A stretch of 64,000 nucleotides of DNA, from the NCBI GenBank assembly GCA_022385805.1, contig MU277703.1, forward strand, positions 62,001 through 126,000. The letters are read 5' to 3'. Below, one piece after another: positions 1-12,077 of the stretch (position 1 is its first letter; each line of letters begins with the position of its first letter). A program made the translations under genes and the position numbers. The notes beneath the pieces were generated by a model that was given only the letters and a program-made list of their open reading frames with translations, did no database searches and was not told the DNA's origin. Source of the stretch: Pilatotrama ljubarskyi (taxonomy: Eukaryota > Basidiomycota > Agaricomycetes > Polyporales > Polyporaceae).

Positions 1-60
1 TGTATTACTCTGTGTGACCTCCAGCTGGGTACACACTGCTGACGATCGGTGCCCCGACAG

Positions 61-1075
61 GCCGGCTACCGCCACATTGTACGTGCACCAACGCGTTCGG
101 ATGCAGATCCGCGCTGCTCGTTGCTGACGGCCCCCGGTGCCGCGCACAGGACTCCGCGGAGTGGTACTACAACGAGAAGGAATGCGGACGTGCCATCAAG
201 GACTTCTGCGCCGCTACCGGCACGCCGCGGGAGGCGATCTTCTTCACCACAAAGCTTATGCACAACAACGGCTACGCCGCGGCCAAGGCCGCGGTGCGCA
301 AGTCGCTCAAAGAGTGCGACTTGGGCTACATCGATCTGTACCTGATCCACGGCCCCATCGGAGGTCCGCAGAAACGCGCAGTCAGCTGGAAGGCTGCTGT
401 TGAGGCCAAAGCTGAAGGCATTGTGCGGAGCATTGGCGTCAGCAACTACGGCATTAAACACCTCCAGGAAATGGTCGACGCAGGTGTCGAGCTGCCTGTG
501 CTCAACCAGGTCCGTACTGGATGCACTATGGGGGGCTCCAGTTTGTGCTCATGGAATTGGGGCCCTCAGATCGATTTGCATCCTTTCATGACGCGTACGG
601 ACATTGTGAATTTCTGCAAGAAGTATGACATCGCGCTTGAGGCGAGTATAGCGTGGCCAGTCAGCAGTGCCAGCGAAGCCATGCTGAGGGAATCTCTCTG
701 TAGGCGTGGGCTCCTCTTGTGCGCGGCCTCCGCTTCCGTCACCCGAAGATCGTCGAGTTGGCACAGAAGTACAAGAAGGAACCCGCTCACATCCTGCTGC
801 GATACTCCTTGCAGAAGGTGAGCATCCATACTCGCCGGCTCGAAGTTGTACTCAGATCGCTCGTCCTCGGAAGGGTTTCATCCCGCTTCCAAAGTCCTCG
901 TCGAAGGCCCGGATCCAGTCTAACCTGCAGGTCTATGATTTTGAACTAACCGACCAGGAGATGGCCGAGTTGGATTCGCTAGACGAGTGTAGGTTCTCTA
1001 CTATGGCCCAGTCGCAGAATGCTGATGATGTCTGCAGATCTGGTTACGGACTGGGACCCTACCAATACCCCGTGA
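61..1075 (+). CDS. Aldo/keto reductase, 5' partial
   Basis: NADPH-dependent reductase of carbonyl compounds, probably cytosolic. The 5' part lies outside the window. Exons read 61-78, 150-509, 570-641, 704-817, 874-988 and 1038-1075. Visible family motifs: AGYRHID split by an intron, SAEWYYNEKECG (catalytic Tyr), TTKL (catalytic Lys), LIHGP (catalytic His), SNYG, and the C-terminal nucleotide-binding run GFIPLPKS. The last intron restores a typical tail, DEYLVTDWDP, ending in TGA at 1073-1075; an unspliced reading to 1116 gives an atypical tail. The third visible intron (642-703) must use a GC donor (GAG|GCGAGT) to give ALEAWAPLVRG. The fourth (818-873) seems to use an AAG acceptor: the nearby CAG at 855 would leave an intron of only 38 bp and insert five extra residues. 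It is convergent with the arrestin-like gene, 96 bp away. The substrate cannot be told. Confidence 0.88.
642..703 (+). other. GC-AG intron in the aldo/keto reductase gene
   Basis: The donor is GAG|GCGAGT and the acceptor CTGTAG|GCG. Only this choice joins ...YDIALE to AWAPLVRG in frame as the family requires. The GT four bases downstream would shift the frame. Confidence 0.75.
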
Positions 1076-1171
1076 ATTCAAAGGAGAAAATCATGAAGAG
1101 CAGCATAGCCTTGTAGGATATGCAAACACATTGGGCTATTTTGAACGCAAACGCGAATGAAGATGCCACTC

Positions 1172-2838
1172 CTAAGGGACTTCATATTCCGGAGGCCGAT
1201 ATGGCCGAGGACGAGGGCCTTGAGCGAATGCAGTGACGATGCCGACCGGCACCGATAATAGCGCCTTCTTCTGTGCTACGGCGGGCGTGAAGCCCACAGC
1301 GCTCAGAGTGCAGAACGCGAGCTCGTACTATCGACTCACTAAGTAGTCCGCAAAGAACAGGTGCGTGCCACAAGACGTACCCCATGGCCATAATGCAATA
1401 TCTGGCAAGCAGGAACGAGGTTGTCTGGTACAAGCAGCTCCCCTGCGAACGTTTTGGTTGATTCGCCCTGCGACTCAGAGGAATTTCGCCACCAGGACGC
1501 GAAAGCCCGCTCATAGGTCTTCACAGTGGTGTGGGTTGTCAGACGTTCCGAAAACCGCGTTGTCTGCGGTGCGTCGCCGAAGGTGAGACGCTGTATGAGC
1601 GCGACACGTACTGATTGAGGCGTGATGAGGTCGAGAAACTGCCTGTTGCCGCAGCAGATAGAAATGAGTAGATGGATGATTCCACCGCGGGCGTACGTCA
1701 GCTGCGTTGGGGAGCGGTAAGTCAACGAACGATAATAACGCCAAAATGCACCGACCGGTTTGGAGACGTGAAGCTGAGGCGCTGAGGGATTTAGTAAATC
1801 GGCCAGGCTCGCTCGCGGAGATGAGCGCACCTTGCATTCCGCTTCGACGGACATGGTCTTGAACAAGACACCGTCGACACTGATGGGCCCCAGAGCTTTC
1901 CAGCCATCAGGATCGCCATCTGGTCCTACCAGCGGATGGTCTTCCTGATACGCAAGCTGTCGCAGTATAGTGGGTGGACTCGGTCTCGCAAGTGGGATGT
2001 ACGTGAGAGGCACAGTCAGCCTGCGTTCTCGTCAGTACGGATGCTTTTGATACTGAGCAGCGAAAACGCACTTGCTGCCTGTTTTGAAACCACCTCGATT
2101 CACTCGGACGACAAGGGAGTACTGTACGTGGACACTCGACTGTTCGTCGGAGAAGCTCGGAGGCATGCGGTAGTTTTCTCGCTCCGTAGCGCCATGAGCG
2201 GTGATGGAGGACAGTATGCTGACACCTTTTGGGAGTCGCAGCGAGTACGGCCATTCGTATCGCCCCTTCAATCTCCCGCGTTTCAGAAAGGGCGTCGGGG
2301 AGGAGCCGGCATCTGAGTTCTTCTCAGCCGCAGAGTATACGGTCTTCGACATGTAGAAGAAGTTCGCTGTCGAATGGGAGAATATAGAGAGTCTTCCATA
2401 GAGCTGCGGCGAGCTATACGTCAGATGCGGACGTGATACATACGTCGAGCATGATAGCATGGCTCTCGCGTAATGTACGGAAGTAGAACAGGCGGAGAGG
2501 GAATGCAGATCCTCATCAACACTCACAGCTAGGCTGATCTCGTCAATGAACTCCTTCTTGTCCAACTCGAGCTTCAACGATCCGGCGATACTTGCACCCT
2601 GGTAGAACGTGGGTGGCTCAGCCGCAGAGGCTGCCCGGCTCATCACAGACAACGTGAGCCATCTCTCGCCCGTCTTCTTGGCTGTGAGGCAGAAGGAGTG
2701 CTCCTGATCTGGAGGCGGGACGTCCCAGATAGTCGCAGTCGAGGGACTGTATCTTGGAAGCGCGGGCTGCGAAATGTCCAATTGCGGTGCGACAGCAAAA
2801 TTCCCTGCCGGATATGCTGGCGGTAGCGACTCGGACAT
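1172..2838 (-). CDS. Arrestin-like domain protein
   Basis: Arrestin-fold proteins act as adaptors in membrane-protein trafficking and ubiquitination; this basidiomycete subgroup has no defined role. The start is ATG at 2838 (MSESLPPAYP). An early segment WLTLSVMSRA is followed by an arrestin N-terminal pattern (SIAGSLKLELDKKEFIDEI). Then come EWPYSLRLPKGVSIL, MPPSFSDEQSSVHVQYSLVV and, after an intron, LTVPLTYIPLARPSPPTILR. Introns follow ...EISLA (donor GTGAGT), ...FKTGSK, ...SVEAECK and ...QILHYGHG. The spliced C-terminus is Pro/Arg-rich and ends RPYRPPEYEVP, stop at 1172-1174. PPxY-like motifs (LPPAYP, RPPEYEVP) near both ends would fit WW-domain ubiquitin ligase binding, which is inference. 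Exon borders in the middle are approximate. Confidence 0.75.
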
Positions 2839-4851
2839 AATCAAAAGATTTCTCAGCCGTGCAAGAGATGGTGGGCGAGTGCAAGCAACGACTAATGAGC
2901 GGACGTCTGATATGACAGAATGTTCCCACTGCCTGCGCAATCGCGTCCCATGTCAGTACTTAATCCGGCCTATCCAGAATCATAAAGCAGCTGGTTCACC
3001 TTGTGCCGTTAACTCAAAAGCGCGATTGATCCTACAGTAGGATGCGGTGGTGATAACCATGCCAGTATCGACCCAGAATTCGAAGTCTGCCAGTGCCATA
3101 CTTATTACCGTCGCTCAGCAGTACTGGTGGTTGTGACGATCTCCAGCGTCCCGGAGGCGCGCGTGGAGGAAACGGGTGGTATTAGAGTAAGTTTAGCGCT
3201 AAGCTGCGTTGCATACATAATCAGTCTTGACTCCTTCAAGGACGGCCACCATCTGCTCGGAATTCACCGCTGTAAGCTTGACTTTATGGTCGTCATTTTC
3301 CTTCGGGCTGGTCCGAAAGCTGAATCGGAAATATGCAGACTGGATGCGTCATGCTTGCTTGGTGATCGTACGTTCATCTCAGGCTGCTACCCCCGGGCCC
3401 ACTCCGCTGCAGGGGGCTTCGAATCCGGGGCGTGTAACTTCGTCATACAGGATACGAGCAGCGAGGCGAGAAATGCGTCCTCTGTTGCCTCAGCTTGTGC
3501 CTGAAGGGTCCCTAGAGCTGTGTATATGTCATTAACCGCGTTCGAGTTCTCTGGACATCTTCGCATACAGCTGGCTGTGGTAGGTTTGAGGAGCGATACG
3601 GACTGCCGCTTGATGACGGATCCGTAGGCTGCGGCTACTTGGTATGTTACGACAAGGAACGTCCCGAGGGGTGACTGGAATAAATCTGGCTGTCCTCACA
3701 GCACACAGCCCGGCCCGCTGATATAGGACTGTAAGTTCGACTCGGTCCGTGGGCTGGCTACTCGAAGTCAGTGCACGCCCCGTGCTGGTAGTGAAGAGCA
3801 AGTGTCACGTTCCCCTCGCATGCATCACTGCGTGTTCATGGCCTCTCGGCCTCAATCCGCATGGAGCCATCAATGGTGCGTTGCCGAAGGAAATGTGCAC
3901 TGCAGATATAGAAGCATACTGACAAGATCTCCTCTGTAGTACTGAAAGGACAAACGATGGTCCTGCGTAACAGAGATCGTCACGGTGGAAAGTTCGACGG
4001 GTTAGACCAATCAAGCTGAGCTCCGCGCGGCACTGACGTTGGCGTCGACGTCGATCTCCCGCAGTGCTTATGCTTGGTAGCATAGGATCTTGGAGGCGCC
4101 ATGTCGCCGTACACTGTAGTACAGTATGTCCGCTCAGATCAGATTAAGGGGAGGGTCTGACTTCCTATCCACCTCGCCTGTTGGGCATGTTCAACTGAAA
4201 GCGCAGACGGCTCCACGGCCCCCGCGTAGTCCTGGGAAAGACGGGGAAAACTCTCCCATACGCGTCCTGAACTTCACGTTTGTACCAGGGTGCCAGGCAG
4301 CGGGACAGCGCGCGGGAGCGCTGAACTTTATATGAGTGAGCGGCCGTTTAGTGAGTTTGCTATCTGCTTTGCTAACGTCCTTCATGAGGTATTTTGTGGG
4401 AGGTCGAATCGCAAACCTTGCGAAGCCCGCACAGATCATGTAGTCAGGTATGGTCAACTTTTTCAGGACGATTACACATACAGCAGCAGCCCCTTCTCGC
4501 CGCGCAAACGGCCTCGGAGTACCCGACGACGTTGTCGTATATGTGCTATGGAACACACTTGGTGAGCGGGTCGTCTTGCAGATGAGCACATACGACAGGA
4601 TAGCAGCACAGCGTCGCTGAACGTCGTGGCGGGCGCGTTCCACACCTTCTCGATACGGGGTGTTTTCATCAACTGCGCGGCTATGCTGTAATCTCACAGC
4701 GGCTCTTTCTCCGCCCCCCTCTGCATGTGTGCTCTAGAGTCACGGACACTGCGCGTGAGCCACGCGCTTCCTGAGAACCTGCTAAGGCTATGATTCCTCT
4801 GGCGAGCTCGCATATCCTGGCGCCGGTTGGGGCAGGTCATCGTGCCGCTTG
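2839..4851. other. Intergenic, no supported gene
   Basis: About 2 kb between the arrestin-like gene and terpene synthase 1. Several open frames exist, the longest 168 codons on the minus strand (4191-4697), but none shows a recognisable motif or a phase-consistent intron chain. No tRNA could be folded around the single B-box-like stretch near 3420. Confidence 0.5.
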
Positions 4852-4858
4852 TATATAA
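4852..4858 (+). promoter_or_regulatory. TATA box of terpene synthase 1
   Basis: TATATAAG lies about 55 bp upstream of the synthase start codon at 4912, a normal distance for a strongly regulated fungal gene. Confidence 0.6.
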
Positions 4859-4911
4859 GAGCATCCCCAGAAGAGCCTCCAGTCGCACATGCCCCGACGA
4901 CACCACTCCAG

Positions 4912-6097
4912 ATGCCACGGACACCTCGCAAGTTCCTCCTCCCTGATCTGGTCTCATACTGCCCATACCCGCAGAGGAGCAACCCGTGCGGTTCGTCCGT
5001 CGCTCGAGCATCGGAAACCTGGCTTCTAGCGGAGGCGGACTTCACAGCAGATCGTCGAGCGGCGTTCCTGGGTCTACGCGCGGGCGAGCTTACAGCTGCC
5101 TGCTACCCAGATGCGGACGCGGACCACCTACAGGTCGCCTCGGATTTCATGAACTTCCTGTTCACCTTGGACGACTGGTCGGACGAGTTCACCGCTGAGG
5201 ATACGTATGGGCTGGCGGAGTGCGTCATGCGGGCTCTCGACGACCCTTTTGGGTTTGAGACGGACAAGGCTGCTGGACGGCTAGCAAAGAGGTACGTCCG
5301 CGTCTATTCCATGGGCAAAGGCAAACGCTTACAGCCAGGCTTGATGGCCGCAGCTTTTTTGGTCGGTATCGTCGGACCGCCGGCCCTGGGTGTACATGGC
5401 GCTTCAAGCACACGATGGATCTCTTCTTCAGAGCAATTGCGCAGCAAGCAAGAGATCGGTCTTGTGGAGATGTACCAACGCTTGAGGAGTACATCGCGTT
5501 GCGCTGCGATACTAGTGGGTGCAAGCCCTGCTTCGCCCTCATCGAGTACGCCGCGGGCATCGACCTCCCGGACGAGGTCATATCGCATCCCACGATTCGT
5601 TCTCTCGAAGAAGCGACCAACTCCTTCGTAACGTGGTCCAATGTCTGTCTCGGGGCACTTCAAGTAACTTTTAATAGTCCGACTTAACGCATGATTCCCA
5701 GGACATTTTCTCCTACAACGTCGAGCAGGCTCGGCGGGACTCGCATAACATGATCGCCGTGATCATGCACCGGCACGATGTCGGTCTGCAAGAGGCGATG
5801 GACTTCGTCGGGATGTTGTGCAAGGCCACAATCGATCGCTTTGAGCATGATCGACAGCTCATCCCGTCCTGGGGACCCAAGATCGATAGAGATGTTGCTG
5901 TATACGTCCAGGGCCTCCAGGACTGGATTGTGGGCTCGCTGCATTGGAGCTTCCGGTCGACGCGGTACTTCGGAAAGGATGGCGCGTCAGTGAAGAAACA
6001 TCGCGTAGTCAGACTCCTCCCGAAGCACGACGACCACGGTAAGTCGACTTCCCTTCGCACACCTTCCATCAGTACGACTCAGAACCAGTCTGTCTAG
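4912..6097 (+). CDS. Class I sesquiterpene synthase 1
   Basis: Cyclises farnesyl diphosphate to a sesquiterpene; the product cannot be predicted from sequence alone. Three exons: 4912-5291, 5354-5642, 5702-6097, about 354 residues, normal for fungal enzymes. Metal-binding motif 1 is LDDWSDEF. The NSE/DTE motif is formed across the second intron, WSN|DIFSYNVEQARRD. The RLAKSFFGR junction, the AGPGC segment and a C-terminal WSFRSTRYFG pattern match the family. The start is ATG 4912 (MPRTPRKFLL). An earlier out-of-frame ATG at 4889 opens a short overlapping frame. The last residues may differ if GTAAGT near 6041 is used as a donor (tail ...VRLRTSLSSSLL). The second synthase at 17.8-19.0 kb has an extra intron just after its NSE motif. 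No P450 or other tailoring gene lies beside it, although an aldo/keto reductase is 3.8 kb away. Confidence 0.9.
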
Positions 6098-6427
6098 TTC
6101 ACTGCTGTGAGGTCAGTTCCGCATCTCCAGATACTCGTGCCTGTTGCAGCAAATGGCTCGGGGTGGTCCGGCTCATCTGGCGGTCGAGACGAGCCTTCTC
6201 TTCGATGCAGTTACACTGCCGTCCTAGTAACTTACCGCTGTTATAGAGACCACTCTTTCTCTACTGGACAGATGTTCCATGTGAACTGAGTAGCGGGTTT
6301 GACCGAGATCCCATCCGGGTACAGTAGGTAGTACAAGATTAGACTCACTTCTCATAGCTCACAAGCGAGCCTCCTTTCGACAATAGACCCGTGTCCCTTG
6401 GCGGCATGAGTTGTGACAGGTCACCGG

Positions 6428-7655
6428 TCACCGCTTGCCGCAACGCTCAACGACATAAGCCCGAGCCCTTCTCTGCTCCTGGCCGCCGACACCCTCCATG
6501 TCTTCGGGCATCTCGCCGTCGAGGTTCGTCTGGAGGTCAACCGCGTCACTACTGGCGACGCTCAGATAAGCTGCCACTAGCTTACCCGTTCACGATCAGC
6601 GCCGGCCTCGATCAACAAGCAGGCTGCTTCTGCGTGTGCAGATTCCATCGCCAGATGCAGCGGCGTATTGCCTGGACGCCGAGAGCGTCAATTCCCTTCA
6701 TTCGTGGCACGTATGTGGCGATAGCTCACGTACCCACACGGTCCGCGGTGTTGAGACGTGTCTTCGGGGAGCCTTCAAGTGGTTTCAAGAGTAGGCTTAC
6801 GAACCCTGTTGATCCTGTTGTGGCAGCCCTGTGCCTGTCAGGGCATTTCGCTTCAGTGTGGGGTCTTGTACTGTTCTAGGGAACGAGGACCGACAACGGC
6901 GTCTGATTGGCTCTATCTCTGGCGTTGATCTGTAAAAGTGGTGAGCGTGTACAAGGAGGACGACATTCGGAGGAGTACCAACATCAGCTCCTCTCGCGAT
7001 CAATGCCTTTCCGATCTACGCGCATGCATTATATCACGGTAGGCATGACGGAAGGAGCCACGAACCTCAATACGTGATTTTGAGGCCGCGTAGTGCCTGT
7101 CTCAGAGCATTAGCGCAGTCGACAGAGTGCGAGGTTTGACAGTACAGCGGGGTCAGGCCTTTATCGTTGCGTTGATTCACATCAGCGCCAGCACCCAGGA
7201 GTTCAGTTACGACATCTTCGAAGCCGCCGGACGCTAGGCGAAAGATAGCAATCAGCGAGAAGGGGACAAAACGTGGCCGGGAAATAGGTGTACGACCGGT
7301 GTCATACCAGCTATGTGGAGGGGCCTCCAGCCGCCACTATCACCGCGATTGACGTCGGCTCCCTGATTTATAAGGTATCGCACGATATCTACAGAACCTG
7401 AAGACGCGGCCCAGTGGAGAGGCGTGCGGCCATCCTAGAGCAATCGGCTTTGTAAGCTAGCTGGAGACCGGAGGACACTGTCTGCGTACCTCATCAACGG
7501 CATTCACGAGCTTGGGGTCCTGGGATACCAGTGATCGCACCAGACCATACTGCTCTGGTTCGCGGAAGTTCGTGCCATCAATACCTCAAGGCCACAAGTC
7601 ACGAAGATGTCAACGCACTGCTCAAAGCTGCGTTGTGCACAGAATTGGTCGCCAT
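6428..7655 (-). CDS. NAS6: 26S proteasome assembly chaperone Nas6 / gankyrin (PSMD10)
   Basis: An ankyrin-repeat chaperone that binds the C-domain of ATPase Rpt3 and helps build the 19S regulatory particle. The start is ATG at 7655 ([12 protein letters not shown]). The gene is broken into about nine short exons, so only fragments appear as open frames. In order: [132 protein letters not shown]. The C-terminus reads [17 protein letters not shown] and ends ERCGKR with TGA at 6428-6430. About six to seven ankyrin repeats, as in yeast and human orthologs. It is divergent from the TFB2 gene with a 311 bp shared upstream region. Confidence 0.92.
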
Positions 7656-7966
7656 CTTGCTCGCAAACTCGGCCAGACTATTCGCAAGGTCGTGGTCCTG
7701 GAATGAGTCGTTGCGCGTACTGGCGCAACACAAGCTGACAGGAGCTGACGCGTCGAAGCGCCTGCATGCGGGAGGTGGCGGTGTCAACAGAACACGCCAT
7801 GGGCGCCTCCGGTGCTCTTCCTGGTTTGTATCGTGTCGCCACACAGGTGAGGGCGGACCCGTGATCATCCACCCCAGATGCTGAAACTCCCCTCGAACCT
7901 GAAAGAGTGTCATATTAACGACACACATTGTCCCATCTGCATCGACCATAGTGCCGGACGCTCACC
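7656..7966. promoter_or_regulatory. Bidirectional promoter region, NAS6 / TFB2
   Basis: A 311 bp gap separates two divergent start codons. No clear TATA box is seen, as usual for housekeeping pairs. Confidence 0.5.
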
Positions 7967-10085
7967 ATGCCGTCAATCACCATCAAAGGCACAGCAGACT
8001 CGAAGGACGCCCACACAGCGAGTGACGAGGTGTCCCACAGCCTGATCATATTCCTGCAGTCGCAGTCGCAAAACATGCTGACCAGGCTCTATCAGAAGCC
8101 CTCAGCATGTCTATCTATCTTCAGGTGAGTCCCGCATGCTCGCCGTACCTGGCTCGGCTTGGTTCGATTCATTCGCTCCAGATTACTACGACCTTTGGAA
8201 CGGCAGCTTGTGATGAGTCTCCTGTGGCTTGATCTCTCAATACACCCGTCCACCATGGCAGCCTGGGTTACCCGGGAAGGGAAGAAGTGAGCGCAAGGAC
8301 GGGCATGATGTGGCGCTGGACTGACGTGCGGTAGACCCTATCAAGATGCTCTGTCTACGCTGGCGCGATTGCATATTCTACCGCCATCAACCACGAAACA
8401 TTCCCTCAATCCAACTTTCAAGTCTAGCCTACGTCAAGCAATCACTGGCGGGTGGGTGATCATGTGCAGAAGCCTCGAGGTAACGCCAATGCTTATCGCT
8501 TGCAGCGGCACGAGCGGCAGCTTTGGCGTACTTGCGGAGAACGACGAAAAGCATCCTCCTACCGAGTTGGACGCGTTGGATGCATATGCTCTCGAGCGTT
8601 GGGAGGTACATGGCGACTGTGCACTGCACAACGACGTCACTGTGTAGCTGACCTATGTGACAGACCATACTGTATTATATGGTATCGTCGGGGACGGGGC
8701 AATTCCCCGCAAAGCCATCAGCAGGAGTCCTGTACCTCTTGGAGAAAAGTGGTCTGATGGCCCGCATTCAGTGAGCACATCTGCATTGCTACGGTTGACG
8801 AATATTCACTATGGCGGCAGAGGTGCATTGCAGATCACTTCTGCAGGTTTTCAATTCTTGCTACATCCTCCCCATGTGCAACTATGGGAACTCTTGCTCC
8901 AGTACCTGCAAATGGCCGAGGTAAGCGAACAGAATCTCTGCTTGCGTACAAGTTCTACATCATGCGCATAGGAGCGACGAATGGACCTCGTGGAGGTTAT
9001 CAGCTTTCTCCTGATGCTGTCTACAACTGAGCTTGGGAAGGTATGCGAAGCATCTTTGGTTCTCCCGTGAAGAGGTCACGATGATACTGCTCCCGTGTTC
9101 TCAGGACTACTTGACCGAGAATCTCAGCCCCACCCAGAAAGCCATGCTTGAGGACCTGCGTGACTATGGGCTGATTAAGCAACGCACGGTGAGCATTCGC
9201 AGCCTCCCCCTTGTACTTATTTTTGATTCATTGTTCTCCCGGCATTCCGCAGGCGACCTCACGGAGGTTCAGTCCGACTCGACTAGCAACAACGCTGACG
9301 TCTTCATCACCGCCGCTTCCCACGTCCGCCGGCTCAGGGGAGGGCTCGCACACTCAAGGTTTCATCGTGCTTGAGACGAACTATCGTTTGTATGCATACA
9401 CTGGTAAGCATTCCCAATCCGCACTGCTGCCAGCGCTGAACTGTCACGGAATTACAGATAATCCGTTACAAATCGCTGTTTTAAACCTCTTCGTAACGCT
9501 CAAGTCCCGTTTTCCGAACCTCGTTATCGGTGCAATAACGCGTGATAGCGTGAAGAAGGCGCTGGCCAACGGCATAACCGCCGACCAGGTAAGCGTGGCC
9601 GAGTCCCCTGCATGCGATAGATGGTTGCCGACGTCTGCCCGTCAAGATCATCAGCTACCTCATCACACATGCGCACCCGCAGATGCGCAGGAATGTGAGT
9701 TCTGCGCACCTTTGCCGCTTCCTACCTCGGAACATGCGTTTCAAATGCATCGTCTCAGAAACCCCTCCTGCCCGTCACCGTTCAGGATCAAATCCGCCTC
9801 TGGGAGCTTGAGAAAAATCGCATGAAATCGCAAGAAGGTCACTACCCTGTCATTTAAGCTCAACGACGTCACCGAGCACGAGGACTGATCTTCTGACTGT
9901 CGGCAGGATATTTGTATACCGCCTTTGCTTCCCAGGCCGACTACGAATACGTCCTAAACTATGCGAAGCAACTCGATGTCGTCTTATGGGAGAACGCCTC
10001 TCGGCGGTGTTTCTTCGGCAGCCTCGAAGGGCACGCCAACATTCGAGGGTTCATCGAGCGACGGCAGACCGCTGGGAACGCTTAG
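7967..10085 (+). CDS. TFB2: TFIIH core subunit Tfb2 (p52 / GTF2H4)
   Basis: Subunit of the transcription and nucleotide-excision-repair factor TFIIH, which binds and stimulates the XPB/Ssl2 helicase in the nucleus. The start is ATG 7967 ([10 protein letters not shown]). Short exons give [35 protein letters not shown] then [135 protein letters not shown] and [10 protein letters not shown]. The C-terminal Tfb5-binding region reads [16 protein letters not shown] then [15 protein letters not shown], ending at TAG 10083-10085. The order and spacing match the whole family, so the gene looks complete. It is convergent with the WOPR gene, 310 bp away. Confidence 0.93.
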
Positions 10086-10395
10086 TGGTGACGTTCAGCT
10101 TGGCTGCCCAACCTATCCTAGCTTGAATGCCAGCTTGTGGCTTCAATTAACGCATCGTGACTGCCACATGGTTCGGGAGACCATGTCGCGACGCTTCTAT
10201 TCTGACGGCCGCCGCACCTCTTTCGGACTGTTGGTTCCTGAAGCACGACCTGCATTGCTCGGTAATGTAATGCCTACAACGATGCGGCTCTGCGTACAAC
10301 CCTCTAAGCCTGCTCAAGAAGGCTGTATAGCGATGGTCCAAGTCCGTCCGGTGCGTGTCCGATCCCCAGTCCGTTTACGTCTTACACTTCCGCCG

Positions 10396-12077
10396 TTAGC
10401 GGCCGGAATGACCCGCATCTCCGCCGCCGTATCGCTGGTACTGCTCAAGGTTCGCGGTAGGGGGTCCGCGTTCAATGGCGTACGCGGGAAGCGGGTGGTG
10501 GTGCCCCTGAGACGAATGAGGTAGGGCGCCTGCCTGGTCGTACTGCCACTGCATGGAGGGGTAAGACCGTGTCCGGAAGTGGTCTCTTCCTCGGCCTGCT
10601 GGCAGGCTAGCCGCCGTAGAGAAGGGGATGGGTGGGGCAGAGGCGAGTGAGGGTCCGTGAATAGGAGACCCTGTGGGAGACCAGGACGACGTTGCGGTAG
10701 GACTCCCATCGGATCCTCCTTCTGCGATGCTCCGATGGGCGTCCGGCTGCAGACCGGAATGTATTGCTGCGTGCGAAGTCCAACTCCCGCGTCGCTCGTC
10801 GTACGTGGGACTCAGATGGCCGGCGCCGGAATAGGCGGCATTGGCGTACATACCGGGCGCGGACGTGGATGCTGTCATAGCGTCGTATGGTCCTTGTGCT
10901 GAGGGATGCCAGGAAGTCGGCGAGGCCGGGCCAGCGTGTCTGCGTGCGTAAGGGTGCGTTCGGTGTTGAGTCTGAACGACGAGTGGCGAGGCTGCGGGAT
11001 GCCCCTGAGGAGATGCGCTCGTCAGGCCGGTGTCGAGCGGGCCCAAACGGCTCTGGGCATGGTAGTAGTAGTTGGTAGGGTCGCCACTATGACGTGCGAA
11101 GTGTCCGTGTGGCATCCCCGAGGAGTCCTCGCCCACTGGAGACGGCGGGATACCGCCAGCTATGCCGGACGGTGAGTGTGCGCCGGGTGCGTGGACCGCT
11201 TGATTATCTATCGCATCTCTGTCACTTCTGACCACCATCGCAACGTAACAGCGTCAGAGCAGGTCGTCTAGGTTGGGATCTGCGCGAAGTGCTTACCTAT
11301 GGGAATTCCCCGTGCTCGCATCATGGGCTTCTTCAAGATTCGGCGGGTAACGAAAGTTGGTCGACCGCGTGAGCTCCGGCGGTATTTCGATCGCCATGAG
11401 ATCTGGACGGCTCGTGGGTCTTCGTAAAAGGCCGGCAGCCAGATCCTCTTGCGTGTAGTAGGAGATGAGGTGGTAGTCGGAGCCGTCAATCTTGACCGTG
11501 ATCGTCTACTGACCATTCGAATCAGGGAACGCTCTCGGGAACGTGACTGAACTATGACCTTCTTGATTAAACCCCGCGGTTTGTAGCTCAGGTGCGGCTC
11601 CGGCATTTGCCCGGCGTGGTGATACCCTGGCATGTCCGCGAAGTGGTGAGCGGTTCGAGCGCTCCGATCCGCGACTTCCCGGTAGAGCTGACCGAAGGGT
11701 AAGAGCGATTCCATATTCAGGTCAAAGCACCAACCAGGAAGTTTCCGGAAATACGGGATTGAGACCAAGCCAGACCTTCGGTCCATCGTTTGATCCCGCT
11801 TTCCTCGACGCTGAAGATAAAAACTGCTCCGCTCTTGATCATAGTTCTCCGCTCGAAGTCGTTGAGCCGCCGGGTGACCCGGGGAATCAGTCCTCGGCGC
11901 GCTGCCTGGGGGTCCACCATAACCCGGATAGTATTGGGCGCGTAAAGCACAAGTCCCGTCAATATAACCAGCAGCGGCAACGCAAGTGAGTAGGAGGCGA
12001 ACCTCGATGAGCCGGAGGGCGTCCATGGTGGTGTCGACAAAACCTTCGAATAATGGGACGTCGGTAGACATGGCCAT
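10396..12077 (-). CDS. WOPR (Gti1/Pac2) family transcription regulator
   Basis: A DNA-binding regulator of the Wor1/Ryp1/Gti1/Pac2 family, which controls morphology switching, development and often secondary metabolism. The start is ATG 12077 (or 12071) on the minus strand. WOPR part A: FEGFVDTTMDALRLIE, intron, AARRGLIPRVTRRLNDFERR, SGAVFIFSVEESGIKRWTEG, WSQSRISGNFL, intron, YREV. WOPR part B: YKPRGLIKK, intron, TITVKIDGSDYHLISYYTQ, then RPDLMAIEIPPELTRS. An intron follows ...STGNSH, then a 270-residue low-complexity tail rich in Pro, Ser, Gly, His and Tyr ends at 10396. The domain is complete and the residues are very close to the family consensus. It lies between the two terpene synthases. 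The region 5' of it is unusually long and gene-poor. Its targets are not shown by the sequence. Confidence 0.9.

Noticed and set aside
49..1116. Single-frame reading of the aldo/keto reductase to a stop at 1116
   Set aside because: Splicing 989-1037 gives the family tail ...LVTDWDP and a stop at 1075; the read-through tail has no family likeness.
3400..3440. B-box-like GCTTCGAATCC suggesting a tRNA
   Set aside because: No matching A box at the right distance and no acceptor stem could be formed.
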